Below, one piece after another: positions 24,742 to 33,800 of a stretch of 40,384 nt of DNA. The position numbers and the translations under genes are program-made. The stretch lies in the NCBI GenBank assembly GCA_005778045.1, contig SXKQ01000014.1, positions 1 to 40,384 on the forward strand, given 5' to 3'. This stretch comes from Planctomycetia bacterium (GTDB lineage: Bacteria > Planctomycetota > UBA1135 > GCA-002686595). Each line of letters opens with the position of its first letter. The stretch's first letter is position 1. Under the pieces are notes generated by a model. The model was not told the origin of the DNA. It ran no database searches and saw nothing but the letters and a program-made list of their open reading frames with translations.

Positions 24742-25828
24742 TCAGCCGGCGAGTCGCTGCGAGCGCCGCACGACGAGCCCGCAGGCGACGAACAGCGCCA
24801 GCCCGCCGAAGAACCACGCGCCCCACGCCTCGGCGTAGTCGCCGCCGCGCTCCCCGAGCTTCCACAGCAGGCAGGTCGTCGGGATGCACAGCGTGACGCA
24901 GTGCTGCTTCCAGCTGCGCTCGCAGAGGAACAGCATCAGAAGCACCACGAGCGCTAGCTCCCCGAGCGTGTCCGCGCTGTCCCGTCGAGCTCGCGGCACG
25001 CACGCGCACAGCGCCGCGAATGCGAGCAACGGGAGGGCGCAAGTGCGGAAAGCGAGCTGCAGAGTCTCCGGAGCAAGCGCTAGCACGTGAATCGACACGT
25101 CCGTATCGAACACGTCCGGCCGCGCTCGAATCGCGGTCACGTCGCTCGTCACGCGCGCGAGCACGCCGAGCAGCGACTGGTTGGTCTGCTCGGTCTGCAC
25201 GATCCTCAGCGGAGCGCCCGCCGCGTAGGGTTCGACCATCTGCCGCCACCAGCCGCCGAGCGCTCCTTGCCGAGCTGCCACGCGCGTCCCGCGGCGACCA
25301 CCAGCGCAGCCACGAGCATGTTCACGTTCCCGTGCGCCATGTGCGAGAGCAGCACACGCCCGCAGAGCAGCAGCAACGCCGCGAGCGCCCATGGGGGAAA
25401 CGTCCGGCCCTGCCCGGCCGCCATGCGACAGCAGGTGGCGAGCATCCACCATGCCAGCGCGAACTTGAGGCCCGCCCAGCGGACTCCCGCGGGCACATCG
25501 TCAAGCTGGAGGAAGGGCCACAGCGCGAGCGCGGTCGTCGGCAGCGTCGGGAAGGCCTCGGCCACGCCCGCCTCCTCGCGCGCGTAGAGCATCTCGCCCT
25601 GCACCAGCCGCTCGACCTGCGGTCGCCACTTGAGCAGCGCGCACTAGCCCTTGCGCGCCTTGTGCACGGCCTGCAGGAGCGCGAAGAGCGTCAGCAAGAG
25701 CGCGAGGCCCCACGCGGTGCGTCGGACGGCGCGCGAAGATCCCGTCGAGGCCAGTGTGATCGTTGCGATGCCGCGTAGGTCGTTGCGCCCTGCGCGATGA
25801 GGGCAAGCGCACGCTGCGCTGCGCGCCC
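24742..25828 (-). pseudogene. GT87/DUF2029-type membrane glycosyltransferase, disrupted
   Basis: Three readable pieces form one protein on the - strand. First, AVRRTAWGLALLLTLFALLQ, then HKARKG and a TAG (25644-25646). In the same frame the sequence continues CALLKWRPQVERLVQGEMLY, FPTLPTTALALWPFLQLDD, and a segment with HMAHGNVNMLVAALVVAAG. Near 25255-25262 the frame shifts to GGWWRQMVEPYAAGAP, TEQTNQSLLGVLARVTSD and three more hydrophobic helices to the stop at 24742. No ATG, GTG or TTG is in frame at the 5' end. In GT87 proteins I would expect several more TM helices between the N-V-N motif and the W-x-Q-M-V-x-P-Y motif, so an internal deletion is likely at the frameshift. The family uses polyprenyl-phosphate sugars. 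Confidence 0.7.
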
Positions 25829-27016
25829 TTAGCGCGACGCCGAAGCCGTGCGCGCGGAGGCTTGCGGGTCGACGAGGCTCGCGTGACCGGTGCGGTCCAG
25901 CCACTCGTAGATCACGGGCAGCGGCGTGGCGAGTCCCATGTGCGGAACGACCGTCGAGCGCGCGGAACCGTGCGTGTAGATCTTCGAGAAGATGCCGACG
26001 AGCCGGCGCGTGCGCGCGTCGAAGATGCCGCCGCCGGAGTTCCCGATGTAGGTCGGCGCGCTGATCATCCAGTAGTGCACTCCGTCGACGAAGTGCGTGG
26101 TCGAAGCCACTTCGCCGGAGGTCGGGATCGGGTCGTTGCCCAGCGGGCAGCCGACCGCGTAGACGGCATCGAAGGTGTCGATGTGCTCGAGCTCCTCGTG
26201 GTTCGCGAGCCGCGCGCCGTGGGGGACCTGGCGGTCGAAGTCCATCTCGAGCAGCGCGATGTCGAGGCCCACGTCGTAGGCCACCATGTGCGCGGTCTCG
26301 TCGGTCGTCGAGCCATCGGGCTCGTACAGGCGCACGGACACGGGAGACTCGATGCGGTCGAGCGAGCCGTAGATGTCCCGCACCACGTGCCACGAGGTCA
26401 GCAGATGCGTGACGTAGCCTTCGCTGCTGGTACGGCGCTGGGACTCGAGCAGCACCCCGCTGCCGACCGTGGTGTCGCCGGTGAGCTGTACCACGGGGCC
26501 GACGAGCTCGTGCCACAGCGTGGCCGTGTCGACCTTCGCGAACAGCGGCTCCACGCGCTGGGACAGGGCGCGCAGGCGCTCCTCGCCCTGCTGGGACGCG
26601 CGGCTGGCGAGAGCGCGCAGCTCGTCGAGGTCGCGCTGCCGGCGGCCAAGGTCCGCAGACAGTTCGTCGAGCTTGCCCTCGATGGCCGCCGGCTCGCGGC
26701 TGCCCCAGAGCTCTTCCCAGCCCGAGAGACGCTCATCTTGCGCGGCGATGGCGCAGCGTTCGCGCTCGAGTGCCTTGGACACGACCGCCAACTCCGCCGC
26801 GAGCGCGTCGGCGCGGTCATCGCTCTCGAAGTTCACGCGGGCCTCCTCGATGGAACGCCGGAGGTTGTCGAGGCGTCGAGCGAACTCGCGGGTGTGCTCG
26901 ACCTCCACGCGCGGTACTTGCTCGAGCTCCGCGAGGCGCGACTCGAGGGCCTGCACCCGGTCGAAGGCCAGAGCGGCGGCGGAGACGAGACCGGCGGTGA
27001 GGAGGAAACGCTGCAT
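25829..27016 (-). CDS. Coiled-coil trypsin-like serine protease (DegP/HtrA-like fold)
   Basis: 395 residues from ATG 27016 (AAGGA 8 bases upstream); the open frame extends further but without support. An N-terminal signal anchor (FLLTAGLVSAAALAF) is followed by a long coiled coil (about 25-180; for example ERERCAIAAQDERLSGWEEL). The chymotrypsin-fold protease domain contains His in HLLTSWHVVRDIYG, Asp in GLDIALLEMDF and Ser in APTYIGNSGGGIFDA, a complete triad. No PDZ domain follows; the protein ends about 60 residues after the Ser. It probably acts in the periplasm, with the coiled coil mediating oligomerisation. Downstream is the disrupted GT87 gene. Confidence 0.88.
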   Translation of the reverse strand: MQRFLLTAGLVSAAALAFDRVQALESRLAELEQVPRVEVEHTREFARRLDNLRRSIEEARVNFESDDRADALAAELAVVSKALERERCAIAAQDERLSGWEELWGSREPAAIEGKLDELSADLGRRQRDLDELRALASRASQQGEERLRALSQRVEPLFAKVDTATLWHELVGPVVQLTGDTTVGSGVLLESQRRTSSEGYVTHLLTSWHVVRDIYGSLDRIESPVSVRLYEPDGSTTDETAHMVAYDVGLDIALLEMDFDRQVPHGARLANHEELEHIDTFDAVYAVGCPLGNDPIPTSGEVASTTHFVDGVHYWMISAPTYIGNSGGGIFDARTRRLVGIFSKIYTHGSARSTVVPHMGLATPLPVIYEWLDRTGHASLVDPQASARTASASR

Positions 27017-27080
27017 GGCTGGGTCCTTGCGCAGGGAGAGAGCCGCGCGGGGAGTCGCAGCGGTCGCTCCAAGCCGTATC

Positions 27081-27096
27081 GGGGCCCGGCGGCCCC
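27081..27096 (-). other. Small GC hairpin in the leader of the protease gene
   Basis: GGGGCC-CGGC-GGCCCC, a 6-bp stem with a 4-base loop, 65 bases upstream of the protease start. It could be a leader structure or chance in GC-rich DNA. Confidence 0.25.
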
Positions 27097-27171
27097 TGAA
27101 GGAAGTTGCATTATGATCCGCAACGCCATTACGGAAACTCCTTCCAGACCCCCGCGGCCCCACCCTGAAGG

Positions 27172-27213
27172 CGCACCGCCCGGCCCCGGCGCGTGCCGGA
27201 GCCGGGCGGTGCG
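27172..27213 (-). terminator. Compound hairpin terminating the transglutaminase-paralogue gene
   Basis: A 13-bp outer stem (27172-27184 with 27201-27213), a single C-A mismatch (27185/27200), a 5-bp inner stem (27186-27190 with 27195-27199) and a GCGT tetraloop. It begins 17 bases after the stop of the - strand gene ending at 27231. No U tract. Same design as the hairpin at 37034-37067. Confidence 0.75.
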
Positions 27214-27230
27214 GGAGCCCGACGGCGGGT

Positions 27231-30200
27231 TTAGCGCAGTCGCAGCCGAACCCGCTCGGACTCGTCGACGCGCTGGGCGAACTCGACGAACGCCGGATAG
27301 TCGGCCGGCGCGATCACTTGCGCGGGCAGGGCAAACTCCCGCACCACCGTGAAGCCGCGCGCGTCGACTTCCTCGACCGCGAGCCGGTAACTGCCGCCAC
27401 CGAACTTGAGCAGCACCTCGGGGTGCACGCTCGCGAGCGAGCGGCCCTCGGGCAGCTCGAAGCGCGCCCGCACCGTGCCGACGCTCGCGCGCTGCAGCAG
27501 GAACGGTAGCTTGCGCGCGCCCTCGCCAGCCGCGATGCGACCGAGATCGAGCGCCGGGAACGGCAGCGTGCAGCTCGACTCGCCACCACGAACGTCGAGG
27601 AACGTCTTATGACTGCCTTTGGCGCGAAACGCGACCGGAGCGTCCTCGCCCTCGAGGCCATCGAGCGCGTACTCGCCGAGCGAGATGCCGGGCACGATGC
27701 GCGAGACGATACCCGTGACGGTGCGCTTCATCTGCGCCTTGGGCACCTCGCGCAGCTGCTCCTTGACGGCAAAGCCCATGTTGCCGGTGAACTCGAGCGA
27801 AACATCGATCTCCGCCGTGCGCTCGGCGCCGATGCGCACCGTGACGCTCGTGCGCTCGCCGGGTCGATCGCTCCAGCTCGCATCCGGAAGCGCCATCCAC
27901 TCTCCGCGCGTCACCGAGAACGCCTCGGCCTTCGGTGCTGAGGCGATCATGCGGCCGTAGGGCAGCGTCTTGTGCGAGAGGTCGCACCACGCCGGCGTCG
28001 CGTCGCGCGGCTTCACCAGCACGAGCAGCTGGTTTGTCCAGCGTGAGGCATCCGCGAGCTCCCGCTCGGGAGCGGGATCTGCGGCGGGCTCGACCGCACG
28101 TGACCAGACGAGCTCGTGATCGACGTCCACGGCGTGCAGCAGAGCCGCATAGAGCAAGGCGGGGTTGCCGCTGCGCGTGAGCAGCGCGGAGAGCGCCGAG
28201 ACGCGCGAGAGCGGTTCGCGCTTGTCGAGCGACTCCGTGACGAGGCCGTGGAGCGCCCGCGCGCGCTGCTCCTCGGTCTCTGTGCCCTCGCAAGCAAGGT
28301 TCGCGGCCTCGATGAGAGCCGGAGCGAGGCGCATTGGCACGACCAGCTCGCTCTCGAGCTCGCGTTCCAACAGCGCGAGGTCCTGGGGCCCGACGAAGGT
28401 CACCCAAGGCAAGTACCACGACTGCGGAGGCGCACCGGGCTCGGCCACCACGCGTTCGACGTTGCGCAGCGTGAAGACGTGCACCACGCGCTCACCCTCG
28501 TCGAAGACCTCGTGCTCGCCGCTGAAGTTGCGTTGCACCAGCTCGAGCCCGAGCGACTTCGGGATGGAGACCGCATAGCGCGACAGATGGTAGGGCGTCG
28601 CTGTCGAAGCGAAGTACCACTGCGTCGTGCGCACGCGCGAGCCGGCGCCAGCGGAGCCGAATCCGCGCGCGACGATCTGCACGGCATCCCCTGGCTCGAG
28701 CGCAGGCATCACGTACTCGCCGTTGACGAGCACCGGCTCGTAGGCTTTTTCGTCGGAGCTCTTGATGGTCGCGATCGACAGCATGTCGCCCGACGGCTGC
28801 TGCTTGCCGAGCACCTCGCAGCCCTCAAGATCGCGCGCGACCTCGTGCGAGAGCGTCCATTGCTCGAAGGACCCATCCTCGAAGACGTGCACGACCGCGA
28901 CGTCGAGCGCGCGTACGACGTGATCGTTCCAGCGTGTCGCGTCGAAGCCGGCGAGCTCGCGCTCCGCATCCACGCCGAAGCGGCGGAACGTGGCAGCAGC
29001 GGGATCGTCCTCGCCGAGGGCGGCGAGCCGCGAACGGGCCTCGCGATCCGACGGCGCGCGCTCGAGCGCGAGCCGCAGTTGGGCGATCTCGCCTTCGCGG
29101 TCCCCGAGCCGGTGTGCGAGATCCGCCCTGCGCAGCGCGAAGTAGGTCTCCTGAGGGAAGCGCTCGGAGAGACGCATCCACGTGGTGTCGGCCTCGGCCG
29201 CCATGCCGATGGTTGCCAGCGCCTGCGCGAAGCCAGCCGCGGCGCCGGCGTCGCCAGTGATGCGAGCGAGGATGCGACGCGTCTCGACACTCTCCTCGCG
29301 CAGCCCGAGGCGCAGCTCGATGTCCGCGAGCTCACCCAGCGCGCCGAGGTCGAGACGGCCCAGCAACTGCGCGAGGCGCGCGCCACGGGCGCGATCGAGG
29401 AACCCACGCTGCATCCAGTGGTCGGAGGCCGCCGAGAGAACTCGTGCGCTCTGCGGTTCGCGGGCGAAGGCGCTGCGGAGCGCAGCTTCCGCCCGCACTT
29501 CGAGCTCGAGCCCGTCATAGAGGTCGACGAGCGCCATGCCCGTCGCAGTTCCTGCGAGCTGCGTGTCGAGGGACTCGAGCGAGCGGATGGCCTCCTCCTG
29601 GCGGTCTTCCGGCGCGAGGATGCGCGCCATCGCGACTTGCAGGCGCACATGGCCGGGTGCCGCGACGAGGCCCGCCTCGACGAGCTCGCGCGTGCGCGTC
29701 CTGCGCCATGTCTCCGGCAGTGGAGAGCGTGCGCCGTACAGGTCGGCGGCGAGCGCCGCGATACCGACCGAATCGGGGTCCATGGCGAGCGCCGTCTCCA
29801 CGTGCGACAGGCCCTCGACCATGCGTCCATCGCGGAACTTGGCGAGACCCAGCAGGGCCTCCGCGTGCGGACTGCGCGACTCGAGCGATTCGAGAAACTC
29901 CAGCGCCCCGACGAGCGGCTCCGCCGAGGCCGGGCCGCTCGTGCCCTCGCCGAGCGGTGCGCGTGGATCGGCCGCGACACGCCACGGCAACGCACGACCC
30001 GAGGCGTCCCGCAGGCGGGCAGAGAAATCGAACGCTGCGCCCAGCGGCACCGAGACGAGCACTCGATTGTGTCCCCTGCGCCACGCGCGCGCCTCGCGCC
30101 ACACGAGGCTGCGTTCCGCGGCGAGGAAGTCGAGCTCGCGCACGCTGCCATCGTCGAACGCGACGCGGAAGCCCACGAACCCGCTCGCGCCCTCCAGCCC

Positions 30201-30896
30201 CGAGCCCTCGGCCGCGTTCAACGCGATCCACGTCGGTCCGGAGGCATCGGAAAAATCCAGCTCGAACCAGCCGCTGCGCTCGTCGCAGTCGAAGTCCAGC
30301 GCCACGACGGCCCAGCCCGCGCTGGCAGAGCAGGCCGTCTCGACGTCGAGGGAGTCGGCCGTGCCGGAGCGCACGACACGGATCCAGGTCGCAGGGCCCG
30401 AACCGGGCAAGCGGGACAGCGCAAGCGCACGTTCCGGATCGAGGCACAGTGCGCCAAGGGCGGCGTCGAGCGCGCTGCCCGCGAGCGGCCCCGTGGCATA
30501 TGCCAGCGGCGCCATGTCGGGATGGAGGTCCGGCAGCTCCGCGTTCGCCAGCTCCGCGAACGGCCGGCTCGAGAGCGCCCGCTCGCGCTGCAGCGCGACG
30601 AGGTCTTCATGCGCGAGGACATGGATCGCGTTGGCGTCGAGGCGCGCGATCGCATCCGCGGCCTCGCGCGGCCGGTCGGCCGCCGTACGCGCGATCATGC
30701 CGAGCGCGAGCTCGGCCAGAGGGTGGCCGGGCTCGCGCGCGACGAGCTCGCACCACTCCTGGATGCGGAGGTCGCCGTCATCGCTCGCGTAGTGGGGACT
30801 GGAGACGAGGCTGCTGGCCCACTCCTCCGCGCTGCGCGCGCGTTCCGCGGGAGCTCCGGACTGCAGGACGATGAGTGCGCTCGCAAAGAACATCAC
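27231..30896 (-). CDS. Giant TPR-DUF3857 protein with degenerate transglutaminase domain
   Basis: 1221 residues from GTG 30896, or 1220 from ATG 30893; either overlaps the upstream stop, so it is coupled to its paralogue. A short signal peptide (FFASALIVLQSGAPA) precedes helical TPR-like regions, a beta domain (about 165-320) and more TPRs (about 330-640). A DUF3857-like domain (about 660-850) precedes a transglutaminase-like domain (about 880-975). The catalytic Cys is gone: the loop reads TRSGNPALLYAALLHAV, with Ser909 or Asn911 at that place. The His is Asn955 (RWTNQLLVLV). Asp972 remains (AWCDLSHK). A beta-rich C-terminus follows. It is the tandem relative of the gene at 30893-34810 and looks like a pseudoenzyme partner. 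Confidence 0.82.
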   Translation of the reverse strand: MMFFASALIVLQSGAPAERARSAEEWASSLVSSPHYASDDGDLRIQEWCELVAREPGHPLAELALGMIARTAADRPREAADAIARLDANAIHVLAHEDLVALQRERALSSRPFAELANAELPDLHPDMAPLAYATGPLAGSALDAALGALCLDPERALALSRLPGSGPATWIRVVRSGTADSLDVETACSASAGWAVVALDFDCDERSGWFELDFSDASGPTWIALNAAEGSGLEGASGFVGFRVAFDDGSVRELDFLAAERSLVWREARAWRRGHNRVLVSVPLGAAFDFSARLRDASGRALPWRVAADPRAPLGEGTSGPASAEPLVGALEFLESLESRSPHAEALLGLAKFRDGRMVEGLSHVETALAMDPDSVGIAALAADLYGARSPLPETWRRTRTRELVEAGLVAAPGHVRLQVAMARILAPEDRQEEAIRSLESLDTQLAGTATGMALVDLYDGLELEVRAEAALRSAFAREPQSARVLSAASDHWMQRGFLDRARGARLAQLLGRLDLGALGELADIELRLGLREESVETRRILARITGDAGAAAGFAQALATIGMAAEADTTWMRLSERFPQETYFALRRADLAHRLGDREGEIAQLRLALERAPSDREARSRLAALGEDDPAAATFRRFGVDAERELAGFDATRWNDHVVRALDVAVVHVFEDGSFEQWTLSHEVARDLEGCEVLGKQQPSGDMLSIATIKSSDEKAYEPVLVNGEYVMPALEPGDAVQIVARGFGSAGAGSRVRTTQWYFASTATPYHLSRYAVSIPKSLGLELVQRNFSGEHEVFDEGERVVHVFTLRNVERVVAEPGAPPQSWYLPWVTFVGPQDLALLERELESELVVPMRLAPALIEAANLACEGTETEEQRARALHGLVTESLDKREPLSRVSALSALLTRSGNPALLYAALLHAVDVDHELVWSRAVEPAADPAPERELADASRWTNQLLVLVKPRDATPAWCDLSHKTLPYGRMIASAPKAEAFSVTRGEWMALPDASWSDRPGERTSVTVRIGAERTAEIDVSLEFTGNMGFAVKEQLREVPKAQMKRTVTGIVSRIVPGISLGEYALDGLEGEDAPVAFRAKGSHKTFLDVRGGESSCTLPFPALDLGRIAAGEGARKLPFLLQRASVGTVRARFELPEGRSLASVHPEVLLKFGGGSYRLAVEEVDARGFTVVREFALPAQVIAPADYPAFVEFAQRVDESERVRLRLR

Positions 30897-33800
30897 TTCC
30901 CCTCCTTCGGGCTGGCTTCGGACGGCGCGAGATCTTCAAGCACGACCGTCCGAGCCTCGGCGCTCCGTACCTCGTTGAGCGCATTGCGGAAGTCCGTGTA
31001 GCGCTCGCGTGGAATGCGTCGATCGCGCAGCGTGAACACTCGCTCGACCTCGATGCCATCTGGCGTCGCGCGAACACGCAGCGAGTAGTCGAGCAGGCCC
31101 TCGGCGTGTACATCGGCATCCGCCGGCAGCTCCAGCGCCTTCGCCCCCTCGGGCAGACGGTAAAGCACCTTACTGCGCAACTGGAATGGACGGTCGAGCA
31201 CCAAGTCGTGCTGCCGCTCGCCGGGCGCCTCCGCGGCGACGCCGAGGATGGGCACCTCGTCGAAGCCGGTCCGGAGCTGTGCACCGGACGACTCGCGCGT
31301 CCACAGGCCGCTGGCCGCGAAGCGCGCATCGACGCTCGCCGACGCGCCGATGTCCTCGAGCTTCGAGGTGCGCGCATCCAGCACGTCGACTTTTCCGAAC
31401 GCATCCGCGAGCGCCTGCGCCAGCCGTTGCCGCAGGTCGCCCTGCTCGCCTCCGTATTGGTAGCGATTCTGCACGCCGAACATGCCGACGCTCTCGTCGG
31501 AGAGACGCACCTCGCCGCTGCCGTCGCGCGCGAGCTGCACCTCGTACTCGCGCACCGCGGCGTTGTCCTCCGGCTTCGCGTAGGGGATCTGCACGATCTC
31601 GCCCTTGCCGTCGCGCACGTGCAGGACCCGTGCGCCTTGGTCGTCCGCACGCAGGTATTCGATCGGGTTGCGATCTGCTGTCGCGTCGAGGTAGTAGCCC
31701 GCACGCTCGGCCGTCGCCGGCACGAACGCGATGCAGTGGTTGAAGTGCCCGACCATGGCGATGTCGAGCTTCTCGTCCGACTTGCGGTACTCCGCGTTGA
31801 TCAGGACCGGGTGCGCCTCGACGCCGATCTCCGCGAGCATCTGGCGCAGCAGGATCGACTTGTCCTTGCAGTCGCCAAAGCGCCGCTCGAAAATCGTCGC
31901 CGCGCTGAACGGCTGGTAGTTGTGCGTGCCAAAAGCCCACGCGTTGTAGCGGATTTCTTGGCCCACGAAGCGCGCGATGGCGCGCACCTTGTCGGCCTCG
32001 TTCGTGAGCCCCGCGACGAGCTCGGCCACCTTGTCCTTCATGGGCTGCGTGGTGACGAACTCCTTCTCGATGAAGTTCCACCACCAGCTTGCGAAGGCCT
32101 GCCAGCTCTCGAAAGTCGAGATGTCGACGAGCGGGACGAGCTCGCTGCGGGCCGGCATGAAGCCCTCCATCGCAGGTCGCGCCAAGTCGCGCGCCACCCA
32201 GCGTCGGATCACCTCGCCGTCCTTCGTCTCGCGCGAGATCTCGAGGCCTGCGCCGTTGTGTTCCTTGACGTGCAGTTGCACGCCTTCCGGGGCGATCACC
32301 ACGAGCTCGGCGCGCGCGACCGGCGCGAGCGCGTCGGGGAAGTCGACCTGAAACGAGTGCCGTTCGCCGAAGTACTGGCCGAAGACATCGGGCTGCGTCG
32401 GGTCGATGCGGTACTCGACGTCGACCATGTCGCCCGCCACCAGCGGCGGAAGGTCGAAGCCGCGCACGAGCATGCCGTTCCACGGCTGATCGCCCCCGCG
32501 CGGGGCGGGAGCGCGCTCAAACGTCCCGTCGGCGTGCACCACGCGCACGTTGTAGACCTGTAGCGTCGCGTCGGCCGGAAAAGGGATCCAGTAGGCATCG
32601 AGCGCCTTGATGGCGGCTGAGTTCTCGACTTGCAGCAGGACGTGCTCGTACTGCCGCTCGGTGCCGTCCGGCTCGACCTTCCAGATCGTCGTGCGATCGA
32701 CCACCTGCACCGGGTCGTTCGCGTTGCCGCTGCGCGCGAGCTTGCCGACGCGCTCGACCGCGTCCCAGCGCCACGCGTCCTCGAAGCGCGCGGGCTGCGC
32801 GGCGCTCTCCTCCAGCAAGGCGCGCTGGCGCCGCGCGATGTCGTAGCCCGGATCGAGACGCACGACCTCGTCGAGAGCCGCACATGCGCCCTCCACATCC
32901 CCCTCGCGCTCGGAAATCCGGGCGAGCAAGCGGAACACGCGCGAGTCCTCGGAGCAGATCAGGCGCGCGCGCTCGAGCTGCTGACGAGCGCGCGGAAGAT
33001 CTCCGGCGCGCTCGAGCGCCTCGGAGGTCTCGAGCAGGCGTGAGACGTCGAATGGGGCGCGGACCATCCAGCCCTCGTGCACATCGAGGAGTGCTGGCAG
33101 CTCTTCCTTCTCCAGGTGCAGCGCGCAGAGAAGGGAGACGAGGGCGCGGTCGGCGCGACCGTTGGCGATCGAAGTCTCGAGCAACGAGATCGCTCCGCGG
33201 CGGTCGCCCTTTTCAAGCATGACGTTCGCGTCGAGCAGGATCAGGCGCGAGTCCATCTTGCCCAAGCCGCTCGCCCGCGCCTGCTCAGCGTACTCGCGAG
33301 CGAGTGCGTTGCGACCAAGCCCGTCGTGCGCCCGGGAGAGGGCCAACAGGGCGCGCGGGCTCTGCGGTGCGGCCGCGACCGCCTTTTGCGCGGCGGCTTC
33401 GGCGGAATAGGGCAGCGGGTTGAGCTCGCTCCAGAACTCGGCGAGGTCGAGCCATGCGCCCGCGTGGGCCGGCTCGAGCTCGACGACGCGCTTGAGCGGC
33501 ATCACGCGCTCGTTGTGCCGAATCTCCGCCGCATCCTCGCCCGGTGCAGGTTCGTTGGCGCGCGCGACGAGGTACAGCGTGTCGACGTCGTCCGGCGCGA
33601 GCGCGAGCGCCTGCTCCGCTGCCTTCTTCGCGCTGCGTGCGGCGAAGTCGTCAGGGTGCACAGTCATGTGAAGCTCGGCGAGCAGGCGCAGTGCGCTGGT
33701 TTCTTCGCCTCGAGTCTCGAGCCACTCGCGCGCGCTGCGCGCGGGCGAAGCGACGGGCTCCATGGCGCCAGCGAAGGCCTCTCCCGCGCGAAGCGCATCG

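Noticed and set aside
27164..27230. Extended N-terminus of the serine protease reaching 27163
   Set aside because: The ATG at 27016 has a ribosome site and opens a signal anchor; the extension is Arg-rich and lacks features.
28116..31001. 961-codon open frame on the + strand
   Set aside because: Antisense to the degenerate transglutaminase gene, whose domains are clear; no recognisable protein features.
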